This document shows positions 33,721 to 42,820 of a stretch of 64,000 nucleotides of DNA, in pieces (the stretch's first letter is position 1; each line of letters begins with the position of its first letter). The DNA comes from Teredinibacter turnerae T7901 (GTDB lineage: Bacteria > Pseudomonadota > Gammaproteobacteria > Pseudomonadales > Cellvibrionaceae): NCBI RefSeq assembly GCF_000023025.1, contig NC_012997.1, positions 1,348,764-1,412,763 on the forward strand. Direction: 5' to 3'. The notes beneath the pieces were generated by a model. That model was not told the DNA's origin, did no database searches, and saw only the letters and a program-made list of their open reading frames with translations. Position numbers and translations under genes: made by a program.

Positions 33721-34566
33721 GTGGTCGATTCCGATAAGAAAAAGCGCCCCGCTGGTGTGTGGCAACCCCAGTCCGGAGAAACTGTTGCGGCCTGGGATTT
33801 ACCTGCGTGGAATGACGACGGTCAGATAATCAAAAGCGCTCGCCGCGAAGCCGCCGAAAAGCAAGCCGAGAAAGAGCCAGAGCCGGTAATTGAGGAAATA
33901 GAGGAGGTTGAACCCCCCAAGCTTCCCACCGCTGAAGAGCTAAAAGCCATCGCCGATCAGGCGCAACAGGAAGGCTACGCCGACGGCTTTAAGGAAGGTA
34001 TGGAAAAAGGCCTGCACCAGGGCGAGGAGGCCGGGCGCAAACACGGAGAGGAAAAGGCCTACGCAGAAACCCGTGCGAAAATGGAAGGCGAAATAGCGCG
34101 GTTACAGTCGATTGCAGACCGCATGTTCGAGCCCACTCAGCAGCAGGATGAACAGCTCGAATCGCTGGTTGTCGAGATGGCCGTAAACTTGGCCCGGCGG
34201 CTGTTGGTGACCGAACTGACGGCCCAGCCAGAGAGAATAACGCCGGTCGTAAAACGTGCACTCACCGAGTTACCGGTGGGGGCGAAGAATATAACGGTGG
34301 AATTGAGCCCTGCGGATATGGCGCTTTTGGATGAGCACCTACCCGAGAGCAAACGTAACTGGCGAGCAACAGAAAACGCCGAACTGCATCAGGGTGGCTG
34401 TATCGTAAAAACGGCTGAGAGCTTAATTGATTATTCTGTGGACCAACGCTTGGATAATTATTTTCGCGAAATTGACCAATCGCCCGCAATTTCTGATACG
34501 GATGAAGAAGAGATTGGAGACACTGGACACGCGGAGCAAGCAGATCAGGAGCCCGCAAGTGACTAA
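33721..34566 (+). CDS. fliH: Flagellar assembly protein FliH
   Basis: A 281-residue negative regulator and stator of the FliI ATPase. The N-terminus carries tryptophan-containing [12 protein letters not shown], known to dock FliH to FlhA and FliN. The middle has the glycine-rich heptad-like repeat ([32 protein letters not shown]), i.e. the GxxxG helix of the family. The C-terminal domain ([20 protein letters not shown]) binds FliI. It uses a GTG start 8 bases after fliG. Its 3' end overlaps fliI by 8 bases. Confidence 0.92.
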   Translation: MVDSDKKKRPAGVWQPQSGETVAAWDLPAWNDDGQIIKSARREAAEKQAEKEPEPVIEEIEEVEPPKLPTAEELKAIADQAQQEGYADGFKEGMEKGLHQGEEAGRKHGEEKAYAETRAKMEGEIARLQSIADRMFEPTQQQDEQLESLVVEMAVNLARRLLVTELTAQPERITPVVKRALTELPVGAKNITVELSPADMALLDEHLPESKRNWRATENAELHQGGCIVKTAESLIDYSVDQRLDNYFREIDQSPAISDTDEEEIGDTGHAEQADQEPASD

Positions 34567-36001
34567 GCTGGCGGCCCCGCTGCTAAAACGACTTTCCCGC
34601 TACCAGCATTACGAAGCGCTGGAGCAGGTACCGCACGCCCAGGGACGGCTGACGAGGATGGTAGGTCTTACGCTGGAAGCCGTGGGCCTGAATGTGTCTG
34701 TGGGGCGTCAGTGTAAGGTCGTACTTTCCAGTGGCCGAGAAGTCGAAGCCGAGGTAGTCGGCTTCGACGAGGATAAAACTTTCCTTATGCCGGTGCAGAA
34801 GGTTGATGGGCTTCAGCCGGGGGCGCGTGTAGTCCCGGTGGATGCACACAAAAATTTATCCATGGGTGAGCATTTACGTGGCCGCATTTTAAATGGCGTC
34901 GGGCAGCCGCTCGATGGGCTCGGCCCTGTGAGTTGTCGGGCCAAGGTCGATCTGGAACCCAGCACAATTAACCCGTTACACCGTCACCCCATTGACGAAA
35001 CCCTGGACGTGGGTATTCGCGCAATTAATTCTCTGTTAACTGTGGGTAAGGGCCAGCGTATCGGCCTGTTCGCGGGCAGTGGTGTGGGTAAAAGTGTATT
35101 GCTGGGCATGATGACCCGCTTTACTACTGCCGATGTGGTTGTGGTCGGGCTGATCGGTGAACGCGGGCGTGAGGTTAAAGAGTTTGTCGACCATATTCTC
35201 GGGCCACAAGGGTTAAAAAAATCGGTTGTCGTTGCAGCCCCCGCCGATGATGCGCCGCTTATGCGCTTGCGCGCATCCCAACTGGCAACGCGGATAGCCG
35301 AATATTTTCGTGATCAAGGCAAAAACGTGCTGCTGCTGATGGACTCACTCACCCGATTCGCTCAGGCACAACGGGAAATCTCGTTGGCCATTGGCGAACC
35401 GCCTGCGACCAAGGGCTACCCGCCGTCAGTATTTGCCAAAATTCCGGATCTGGTAGAGCGAGCAGGTAACGGCGATAAAGGGGGTGGATCAATCACCGCG
35501 TTTTATACGGTGCTCACCGAGGGTGATGATTTACAAGATCCTATCGCCGATGCATCGCGCGCGATCCTGGATGGTCACATTGTCTTGTCTCGGCAACTGG
35601 CCGAGCAGGGTATCTACCCCGCGATTGATATAGAAGCATCAATTAGCCGGGTAATGCCGAATATTGTCGACGCCAACCATTTGGCGGCAGCGCAGCGTTT
35701 CAAACAACTTCTTGCCCGCTATCGGGAAAACAAAGATTTGATCGCGATAGGCGCTTATGCACGGGGCTCTGACCCGCAAATTGATGCGGCTATTGAACGA
35801 TTTCCACACTTACAACAATTTATTGGCCAAAAAATTGGTGAACCTGCACCCTACCCGCAGAGTCTAGCGCAGTTGTTTACGGTAGTGCAGTCTGGTGCAG
35901 CGACCACACCCGCTGCCAGCGCAGAACAAACTCAGCAAGGCGGTACGCTGAAAACAGCACAATCACGGCAACAGCGGCCGCTCAGCGCAAATAGGCGCTG
36001 A
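34559..36001 (+). CDS. fliI: Flagellum-specific export ATPase FliI
   Basis: A 480-residue hexameric ATPase related to F1-beta that drives unloading of export substrates. It has Walker [20 protein letters not shown], the [19 protein letters not shown] motif, Walker [21 protein letters not shown] and [20 protein letters not shown]. The frame is open 44 codons further upstream inside fliH, but the GTG at 34559, behind AGGAG, starts the conserved N-terminus ([19 protein letters not shown]) and gives normal family length. Confidence 0.96.
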   Translation: MTKLAAPLLKRLSRYQHYEALEQVPHAQGRLTRMVGLTLEAVGLNVSVGRQCKVVLSSGREVEAEVVGFDEDKTFLMPVQKVDGLQPGARVVPVDAHKNLSMGEHLRGRILNGVGQPLDGLGPVSCRAKVDLEPSTINPLHRHPIDETLDVGIRAINSLLTVGKGQRIGLFAGSGVGKSVLLGMMTRFTTADVVVVGLIGERGREVKEFVDHILGPQGLKKSVVVAAPADDAPLMRLRASQLATRIAEYFRDQGKNVLLLMDSLTRFAQAQREISLAIGEPPATKGYPPSVFAKIPDLVERAGNGDKGGGSITAFYTVLTEGDDLQDPIADASRAILDGHIVLSRQLAEQGIYPAIDIEASISRVMPNIVDANHLAAAQRFKQLLARYRENKDLIAIGAYARGSDPQIDAAIERFPHLQQFIGQKIGEPAPYPQSLAQLFTVVQSGAATTPAASAEQTQQGGTLKTAQSRQQRPLSANRR

Positions 36002-36009
36002 GCATTGTA

Positions 36010-36444
36010 ATGGCCAGCAAGCGTTCAAAGAGAATTGAAATTGTTGTCGATCTCGCCCGGCGTGCCGAAGAAACGGCTGCAGATAACTTCACTCAAGCCA
36101 AAAACGCGCTCCAACTCGCAGAGGACCAACTGCGAGATCTAACGCAATATTATCAAGGTTATGTGGAGCGAATGCAGGCGAATACCCGTGCGGTTAAACC
36201 GAGCGAACTCATTCAAACACGAGCATTCCTGCAGCAATTGAGCGTTGCGATCAGCGGGCAGGAGCACCAGATCGCCCTTCTGCAACAGCAGTTACAGCAC
36301 CGGCAGCTGGCGTGGCACAAAAGCCATCTGAAAACCCGCTCGCTGGAAGATTTGCGTACCCGCTATATCCAAGAAGAACACGACGCAGACGATCGGCTGG
36401 AGCAGAAAGCACTGGACGAGTGGGTCGCCCAGAAGCGAGATTGA
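36010..36444 (+). CDS. fliJ: Flagellar export chaperone/stalk FliJ
   Basis: A 144-residue coiled-coil protein, about the usual FliJ length of 147. It begins with a basic stretch (ASKRSKRIEIVVDLARRAEE) followed by two long helices (ALQLAEDQLRDLTQYYQGYV, and EHQIALLQQQLQHRQLAWHK). It sits in the stalk of the FliI hexamer and helps couple export. Last gene of the operon; it ends 17 bases from the convergent sensor gene. Confidence 0.92.
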   Translation: MASKRSKRIEIVVDLARRAEETAADNFTQAKNALQLAEDQLRDLTQYYQGYVERMQANTRAVKPSELIQTRAFLQQLSVAISGQEHQIALLQQQLQHRQLAWHKSHLKTRSLEDLRTRYIQEEHDADDRLEQKALDEWVAQKRD

Positions 36445-36461
36445 ATGAGTGTTAACAGACG

Positions 36462-38174
36462 CTAATTCAACAACGAAAGACAGCAGCGGTAACGCACAGC
36501 GCGACTGTCTTCTTCGTGCAGAATTTCCCCCTGCAGACTGTAATAGCGATAGTCCCCTTCGGCGGTTTTTAGTCTGGCTGCGGTAGCCAGTGTGCCGAGG
36601 TTGGATAAGCTAGCAGTGAGCTCCTTGCGCAGCTTGTGTTCATCGTCCGGGTGGACTCTATCGAAAATTTCCATTTTCCGATAAATGGTTTTTTCCAGTT
36701 CAGTAGTGAAACCAAGCAGCTCTAGTGCTATGTCGCTCCACTGTACCGAGCCCTTTTCCAGATCCCACTCAAAGCTGGGCAGGTTGCCAATGGGCATGGG
36801 GCCGCGATTAATATGCGGCGCCTTGCGTTCGTTCTTTTTCAGCTCCTGCTCCAGTGTTAGTACCTCCAAAACCTTGCCGTAGCTAAACACAATGTTGTCG
36901 ATAAAACTCGAAAAATTCACGAAGCTGATCGCGTCTTTATCGCAGGTTTTATCGGCAAAGAATGTGAGTACCCCCCAAATGTGATCGCCGCTAAAGACCG
37001 GGAAGTGAATCGTGACTTTGTGCTGCCCGTTAAATTCATCCCTAATTGCCGGTGGAGGAAAACTGTCTGGTGTGCAGGTGTATTCCCGCTGATTACTGCG
37101 AATCACGGAAACATCTGTCAGCGTAAAAATTTTGTGCACATGCAAGTGAGCCCGTCGCTGACCATCGTGAACCAGGCAAGAAAGAACACCGAATTCCATA
37201 AACTGATCGAACAGGGGGGCCACGGTCATTATTTTATCGAGCCTGGTAGCCACTATGTCCTGGGTTATCTCAAGACTGTTGTGGAGCACGGCTCCGGTTT
37301 GCGCCAGCTGGTACAGGTCAGTTTGGGCTTGAGCAGATTCTTTGGTTTCTCGCTCGCCTTGGTTATCGAAGATAGTTGGGGCAATAGTGATTACTCGAGT
37401 GGGTAAAGTACTGCTGTGGATCATTCCTTCCAGAGTCGTGATACAGCGAAGTGCCAGCACATCGAGATTTTGATCCACATACGGCAGCCCTGGTGTCATC
37501 GCCTGCATAAGCTGTATTGCATCGAAGGTAATAACATCAATGTCGCCAGGACACTTTATGCCGGCATCGTGCAGCTTGCGCACGAAGCCCATCGCGGTGT
37601 GGCCAGCGCCGCAAATAACACCGCTCGCACGGGAAGTTCTTTCCAGAAACTCACGGCCTGCGGCAAGCCCTCCGGAAAAAATCGCGTTCGGGGTACAAAT
37701 AATATGATCGGTGCCGCAGTTTAAGTCCGCGTCGCGGCATAGCTCAACAAAGCGCTCGTAGCGCTTGCGCAAATCGTACTGCGTAATATCACCCACAAAC
37801 AAGAGTTCACTATGGCCGCGTTCACGCAGGTAGTTGAAGGCGAGCTCGGTACCAGCATCATTGTCGCTGGTAACTATGGGTACATCCAAAGGGAAATAGT
37901 CGTGGGCCACTGCAAGTAATGGGATTCCTCGGTTTTGTATCCTCTCAATCAGCTTCGGGCTAACAGCATTGCGGATAACGATAATACCGTCGTACTGATC
38001 GAGGCCCAGACCAAGATTGAACTCACCAAAGCCATTGGTGCGAACCGCGCTGAAGCGGTAGTGCTTCAGGTTGCAGCTGTCGCGCAGTTGATTGATGATC
38101 TCCCCCATGTAGTCACCCTGTAGGTAGGGCGCGAACACGGCGATGTGTAGTTTCCTTCCCGCGTTATCCAACAT
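36462..38174 (-). CDS. LacI-type sensor protein without DNA-binding domain: Peripla_BP-GAF-like-PAS
   Basis: A 570-residue soluble protein. Residues about 8-270 are a LacI/GalR-type ligand-binding domain (LHIAVFAPYLQGDYMGEIIN, PIVTSDNDAGTELAFNYLRE, RASGVICGAGHTAMGFVRKL, DVITFDAIQLMQ). No helix-turn-helix precedes it. The middle, about 300-440, is a GAF-like domain, and the C-terminus, about 460-560, is a PAS fold-3 domain (FEWDLEKGSVQWSDIALELL, RVHPDDEHKLRKEL). No kinase, GGDEF, EAL or receptor module follows, so it must act by protein contact, or the output lies elsewhere. CTGGAGTG before the ATG at 38174 fixes the start. Its place among flagellar and chemotaxis genes suggests a link to motility. 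Confidence 0.75.
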   Translation of the reverse strand: MLDNAGRKLHIAVFAPYLQGDYMGEIINQLRDSCNLKHYRFSAVRTNGFGEFNLGLGLDQYDGIIVIRNAVSPKLIERIQNRGIPLLAVAHDYFPLDVPIVTSDNDAGTELAFNYLRERGHSELLFVGDITQYDLRKRYERFVELCRDADLNCGTDHIICTPNAIFSGGLAAGREFLERTSRASGVICGAGHTAMGFVRKLHDAGIKCPGDIDVITFDAIQLMQAMTPGLPYVDQNLDVLALRCITTLEGMIHSSTLPTRVITIAPTIFDNQGERETKESAQAQTDLYQLAQTGAVLHNSLEITQDIVATRLDKIMTVAPLFDQFMEFGVLSCLVHDGQRRAHLHVHKIFTLTDVSVIRSNQREYTCTPDSFPPPAIRDEFNGQHKVTIHFPVFSGDHIWGVLTFFADKTCDKDAISFVNFSSFIDNIVFSYGKVLEVLTLEQELKKNERKAPHINRGPMPIGNLPSFEWDLEKGSVQWSDIALELLGFTTELEKTIYRKMEIFDRVHPDDEHKLRKELTASLSNLGTLATAARLKTAEGDYRYYSLQGEILHEEDSRAVRYRCCLSLLN

Positions 38175-38204
38175 AGTCACTCCAGTTTTGCGTTGGCTGA
38201 ACAC

Positions 38205-38568
38205 AGCGAAATTTTCGCAGTCCTTATTTAAAAATACTAGTCTTACGACCGGTCGTTATATAAATTCCGTCGTCTTAAACGCTCAAATTTTTAGTAGTAG
38301 AAGCATACGACAATTACAGCATTTTTTTTGACATTAAAAAGTTATAAGCAATAAAAAGTTCGTGTATTGAGTTATTAGTGTGTACCTGTCTTAGACGAAT
38401 TAAATAAAAAATGAACAGGCTAGAAAGTTGACCAACACAGACTAGACTTAGTCTGAAATGGGTTATTGCCTGTGGCTATACCCCAAAAAATGATGCTGGT
38501 AAGGATCGGGTTGCCTGTTAACAGCGCTTGGAACCTTTCAGTTATGTGGTGTGATTTGGAGGTGCATA
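38205..38568. promoter_or_regulatory. Divergent regulatory region with a perfect 12-bp palindrome (38245-38256)
   Basis: ACGACCGGTCGT lies 71 bases upstream of the sensor gene start and 313 bases upstream of the STAS gene. It is a candidate operator for an unknown dimeric regulator. The remainder is AT-rich with no gene. I found no sigma-54 or sigma-28 element reading into the chemotaxis cluster. Confidence 0.45.
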
Positions 38569-38853
38569 ATGGCCCATTCAGTCGATTTTAATCTTCCTGA
38601 AAACATGACAATTGCAAATATCCACAGTATGCACGAAGAGTTTGAGGCTCTGGTGGATAAACAGGATTGTGATGAAGTGGTGTTAAAGGGAGAGGGGGTG
38701 GTACGAGCCGATACAGCAGGGTTGCAGCTGTTGGTAGCGTTTGTGCAAGCGACAAAAGAGCGGCAAATCAATGTTACCTGGGATCACCCTTCAGAAAAGT
38801 TATGCAAAGCAGCGGAAATATTGGGTGTTGCCTCCTATATTGGTATTCATTAG
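38569..38853 (+). CDS. STAS-domain protein at the head of the chemotaxis cluster
   Basis: A 94-residue single STAS domain. The conserved loop reads EGVVRADTAGLQLLVAFVQA, with threonine where anti-anti-sigma proteins have the phosphorylated serine. It may be a partner-switch target or a scaffolding protein; similar STAS genes accompany cheY-cheA in other gammaproteobacteria. GGAGG lies before the ATG at 38569. The in-frame ATG at 38551 lacks such a site. Confidence 0.8.
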   Translation: MAHSVDFNLPENMTIANIHSMHEEFEALVDKQDCDEVVLKGEGVVRADTAGLQLLVAFVQATKERQINVTWDHPSEKLCKAAEILGVASYIGIH

Positions 38854-38993
38854 TACTTGAGAAAACGTTGTCGATTGAAAATTTTTTATGCGTGGCGATG
38901 CCGGTACCCAAAGCAGCCGCAAAAAAATTTAACGCAATATGTACGTTGATCAGGTTCAGAGTGTTCCTTGTTCGATGATTGGAGATTAGCTCT

Positions 38994-39356
38994 ATGGCAA
39001 AAATACTCGCCGTTGACGATTCGGCATCAATGCGGCAGATGGTCAGTTTCACCTTGAAGGGCGCGGGTCACCAAGTGTGCGAAGCATCCGATGGGGTTGA
39101 AGCACTGAGCCTTGCGAAGGCCGAATCTGGTGTTGATTTAGTAATTTCAGATATCAATATGCCGAACATGGATGGTATTTCTCTGATTAAAGAGCTACGC
39201 CAGCTTCCAGAATACAAATTTACGCCGATTTTGATGTTGACGACGGAATCTGGCGTCGATAAAAAATCAGAGGGCAAGGCGGCTGGGGCAACCGGTTGGA
39301 TCGTGAAACCGTTTAATCCCGATCAACTGCTCGCCACTATCGGTAAAGTGTTGTAG
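38994..39356 (+). CDS. cheY: CheY-type single-domain response regulator
   Basis: A 120-residue receiver with the acid pair in ILAVDDSASMRQMV, phospho-aspartate 53 in LVISDINMPNMDG, the switch threonine in LMLTTESG and the conserved lysine in WIVKPFNPDQL. It resembles the CheY variants paired with CheA/CheD/CheB in a single cluster more than the E. coli motor CheY, so its direct target (motor or phosphate sink) is uncertain. The ATG at 38994 follows GGAG. It lies 66 bases before cheA. Confidence 0.9.
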   Translation: MAKILAVDDSASMRQMVSFTLKGAGHQVCEASDGVEALSLAKAESGVDLVISDINMPNMDGISLIKELRQLPEYKFTPILMLTTESGVDKKSEGKAAGATGWIVKPFNPDQLLATIGKVL

Positions 39357-39422
39357 CTTCGCACGCCAGCCTTGCTGATGGCGGGTTTTGCTTGAAATAA
39401 AGAGGCAAACGAGTAGTCGATC

Positions 39423-41891
39423 ATGACGATAGATCTCGCGCAATTTCACCAGGTATTTTACGAAGAGAGTTTTGAAGGGCTCGATGTTATGGAGTCCGCG
39501 CTCATGGAGCTCGATCCGGACAATATCGACAGTGAAACTATTAACGCAATTTTTCGTGCCGCACATTCCATCAAGGGCGGTAGTGCTACGTTTGGCTTTA
39601 CCTCCGTCTCGGAATTTACTCACGACCTCGAAACCATACTGGATCAAGTGCGTGCGGGCACGCGGAAATTCTCCGGCGACGACGTCAACCTCTGCTTGAA
39701 GTCCGTGGATTGCATGCGCGAGATGCTCCAGCTATTGCAGGGCGGTGACGACGGGCACACACCTTTGTCCATGGAGCTAAAGCACCAGTTTGCCCGCATG
39801 TTGTCCTCTGATTCGGACGTAACCGATTCGCAGGAATGTGCTCCGGAGCAAGCACCAGAGCAAGATCCCCAGGGGCCGACTCTGTGGGAAATTCGATTTA
39901 CTCCCGGCAGCGACATTCTTAAAACCGGTAATGATGTTCTGCGAATGCTCCGTGATATGGGCGATCTCGGAGAACTATTGAGCGTAAGCTGCACACCTAA
40001 CCTACCGGCATTTAACGCATTCGATGCTGAATCCTGTTATTTAAGCTGGCGTATTTTGCTTGAGTCCGATTGCGAGAAATCGGCAATTCAGGAAATCTTT
40101 GAATGGGTGATCGACGAGTCAGAGTTGGGTATCAACGAGACCGAGGGTTTGAGTCACTGGAAAATTTTATTTAAACCCGGCGCCACAATTCTGCACACTG
40201 GTAATGAACCCTTGCGCCTGTTTACTTCACTCGCGGAGTTAGGGGAGCTCACCGCAACGGCTTTTGTGGACAAACTTCCACGCCTGAGCCTGTTTGACTG
40301 TGAAAACTGTTTTATGAGTTGGGAGCTCAGTCTTGTATCGTCCTCTGCAACAAAGGAAAGTATTGAAGCTGTTTTTGAATGGGTAGTTGATGACGCCGAG
40401 TTGGTTATTGCGCAAGAGAGCAACAGTAAACCCAAGCCTGTTGCAGATCGGGTAACAAAGGATGTACTTCAGGAGCAAAAGGCGCCGCAAGCCCAAACCC
40501 CGCCGACGAATGTGGCAGCAGCTTCACCGCCTGAGATACCACAGACCAAACCGCAGGTAGCGGCCGAAAGTACGGCTAGCGTGCCAACAGCGAAACCTGC
40601 TGAGAGTGCGCCAAAAGCCAAACCGGCACCCGCTAAAAAATCGGCGGAAACGGGGTCCATCCGGGTCGGTATTGATAAGGTAGATAACCTGATCAATATG
40701 GTTGGGGAACTGGTTATTACGCAGTCCATGCTTGGCCAGTTGGGCACCGATTTCGACGTTAACAGGCTGCCAAAATTGCTCGAGGGTCTTAGCCAGCTGG
40801 AACAAAATACGCGTGAGCTGCAAGAGTCAGTCATGCGAATTCGCATGCTCCCAATCAGTTTTGCGTTTAGCCGTTTTCCGCGCATGGTGCGAGATCTAGG
40901 TCAGGCGTTGGGTAAAGATCTTCAACTGGAAATGCTCGGTGAACACACCGAACTCGATAAAACCGTGATGGAAAAAATAGGTGATCCGCTGGTTCACCTG
41001 GTAAGAAATGCGGTGGATCACGGCATCGAGATGCCAGCGGACAGGCTGGCAAAAGGCAAACCCGCAAACGGTAAAATAACCTTGAATGCCTACCATCAGG
41101 GCGGCAATGTGGTGATTGAAATCAGTGACGATGGCAAGGGTTTGGATCGAGAAAAAATAATTGAAAAGGCCATTGAGAAAAATCTGGTAACGCCCTTGGA
41201 ATGCGAAACCTTCACTGATGAACAGGCCTATGATCTGATTTTTCAGCCCGGCTTCTCAACGGCGCAGGCAGTCAGTGATTTATCTGGTCGCGGCGTAGGT
41301 ATGGATGTGGTTAAGCGCAATATCCAAGCCCTTAACGGTATTGTTGAAATACGCTCTACAAAAGACAAAGGCTCAACTATCACGATTCGTTTGCCGCTCA
41401 CCCTCGCGATTTTGGATGGCCAGTTAGTACGGGTGGGCAATAACACCTATATCTTTCCGCTTGTTTCCATTATTGAATCGTTGCATTGTCGCCGTGAGTT
41501 TATTAACAAGGTCGCTGGTGGCTGTAATGTTTTTAAACTTCGTGATGATTATGTGCCTATTATTGAATTATACAAAACATTCACAGTTCAGCCAGATGCG
41601 ATAGATATGGACCATTCTCTCATCGTAGTGGTTGATTACGAAGGTGGGAAAGTAGGCGTTGTTGTAGATGAACTCTTGGCGCAACAGCAAGTTGTGATTA
41701 AAAGCCTGGAACAAAACTACCGAAGGGTTGATGGAATTTCTGGAGCAACAATACTGGGTGATGGCACGGTTGCATTGATTTTGGATATTACCGGCATCGT
41801 CAAACTTGCTGGCGATAAATTTGTGCAAACGAGCGCGCGTGCGCGTATGTCGCAAGAAGGTTTACAGGGTTTGGCTCAGCTTGCCAGCTAG
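39423..41891 (+). CDS. cheA: Chemotaxis histidine kinase CheA
   Basis: An 822-residue kinase. P1 carries His48 in AIFRAAHSIKGGSATFGFTS. Two tandem copies of an approximately 85-residue module follow (about 155-240 and 243-330; WEIRFTPGSDILKTGNDVLR versus WKILFKPGATILHTGNEPLR), then a Pro/Ala linker (340-410). Dimerisation P3, catalytic P4 (DPLVHLVRNAVDHGIEMPAD; ISDDGKGLD; LSGRGVGMDVVKRN) and CheW-like P5 (LPLTLAILDGQLVRVGNNTY) complete the chain. The doubled module replaces the single P2 seen in E. coli. It phosphorylates CheY and CheB. Confidence 0.96.
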   Translation: MTIDLAQFHQVFYEESFEGLDVMESALMELDPDNIDSETINAIFRAAHSIKGGSATFGFTSVSEFTHDLETILDQVRAGTRKFSGDDVNLCLKSVDCMREMLQLLQGGDDGHTPLSMELKHQFARMLSSDSDVTDSQECAPEQAPEQDPQGPTLWEIRFTPGSDILKTGNDVLRMLRDMGDLGELLSVSCTPNLPAFNAFDAESCYLSWRILLESDCEKSAIQEIFEWVIDESELGINETEGLSHWKILFKPGATILHTGNEPLRLFTSLAELGELTATAFVDKLPRLSLFDCENCFMSWELSLVSSSATKESIEAVFEWVVDDAELVIAQESNSKPKPVADRVTKDVLQEQKAPQAQTPPTNVAAASPPEIPQTKPQVAAESTASVPTAKPAESAPKAKPAPAKKSAETGSIRVGIDKVDNLINMVGELVITQSMLGQLGTDFDVNRLPKLLEGLSQLEQNTRELQESVMRIRMLPISFAFSRFPRMVRDLGQALGKDLQLEMLGEHTELDKTVMEKIGDPLVHLVRNAVDHGIEMPADRLAKGKPANGKITLNAYHQGGNVVIEISDDGKGLDREKIIEKAIEKNLVTPLECETFTDEQAYDLIFQPGFSTAQAVSDLSGRGVGMDVVKRNIQALNGIVEIRSTKDKGSTITIRLPLTLAILDGQLVRVGNNTYIFPLVSIIESLHCRREFINKVAGGCNVFKLRDDYVPIIELYKTFTVQPDAIDMDHSLIVVVDYEGGKVGVVVDELLAQQQVVIKSLEQNYRRVDGISGATILGDGTVALILDITGIVKLAGDKFVQTSARARMSQEGLQGLAQLAS

Positions 41892-42010
41892 TCGGGTTTA
41901 AAAAGCCTGAGAGTTTTTAAAAAGTGAAGAAGCGAAGAAAGTAGAAACAAGGATAGGTTCGACTCTTTTCGTGTAGCCCCGGAGGCTGCCGGGTTAATAG
42001 TGAGGTGAAT

Positions 42011-42580
42011 ATGCAGGCTAACGCAAATGCCGATAGTGCCGTGGTGGCAAACGTGGCGAATGCAGGTGACGGTATCAGTCCCGATAGTCACCAGACAGAT
42101 CAATACTTGACCTTCATTATGGCTGGTGAAGAGTACGGGGTCGATATTTTATGTGTACAGGAAATTCGCGGCTGGGAGAGTGCGACACCGCTGCCGAATG
42201 CGCCTGCTCATATCAAGGGTGTAATTAATCTGCGCGGCACCATCGTTCCAATCGTTGACCTGCGCCAGTGTTTTGGTATGGAAGCCATTGATTACACGCC
42301 GGTAACGGTGGTGATTGTGCTCAAGGTTAAATCAGAAAGCAGCGAGTATCGGGTAATGGGTATTGTTGTGGATGCCGTGTCGGATGTGTACTCACTCGGC
42401 AAAAAAGATATGCGGCCACCGCCCGATTTATCGAACGCTGTGAATACCGATTTTGTAAAAGGTCTGGTTAACGTCGAAGACAAAATGGTCATTCTGCTGG
42501 ATATTGATGAGCTGTTAACGTTAGAGGACGTACCGAACCTCGCTAATGTCGCCAAGCAAATTCAAACTTCGGTGGGTTAG
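42011..42580 (+). CDS. cheW: Chemotaxis coupling protein CheW
   Basis: A 189-residue CheW domain with a 30-residue polar N-terminal extension. Core motifs are YLTFIMAGEEYGVDILCVQE, PAHIKGVINLRGTIVPIVDL and MGIVVDAVSDVYSLG. It links the soluble receptor encoded next to CheA. The ATG at 42011 follows GTGAGGTG; a GTG two codons earlier is less likely. A short hairpin (42604-42635) lies after the stop without a T-run. Confidence 0.95.
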   Translation: MQANANADSAVVANVANAGDGISPDSHQTDQYLTFIMAGEEYGVDILCVQEIRGWESATPLPNAPAHIKGVINLRGTIVPIVDLRQCFGMEAIDYTPVTVVIVLKVKSESSEYRVMGIVVDAVSDVYSLGKKDMRPPPDLSNAVNTDFVKGLVNVEDKMVILLDIDELLTLEDVPNLANVAKQIQTSVG

Positions 42581-42820
42581 CAAAAATAGAATTTTGGAAA
42601 GTAAAGTTGCAGTCTTTTCATCGTGGGTGCAACTTCCTATGGACGCGAAGGGTGTGCAACAGCACACCAGATTTTGGTAATTGGTCGAAATGATCATTTG
42701 GTATTCCAATCTGAAAGTGACTGTTTGGCGTAAGAACCCTTGGGTTCGTGCAGTGCTTTCGGTGGCGGGGGATTTCTATCCCATTGCGAAAAAGTTCAGA
42801 AGAGATTAAGGAACTTAAAA

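Noticed and set aside
42604-42635. Terminator after cheW
   Set aside because: AAGTTGCA/TGCAACTT pair around a 16-base loop, but there is no T-run and the genes continue in the same direction, so it is not called.
42750-42775. Sigma-54 promoter before the four-PAS receptor
   Set aside because: A GG-N10-GC spacing can be found, but the flanking bases do not fit the TGGCAC and TTGC elements.
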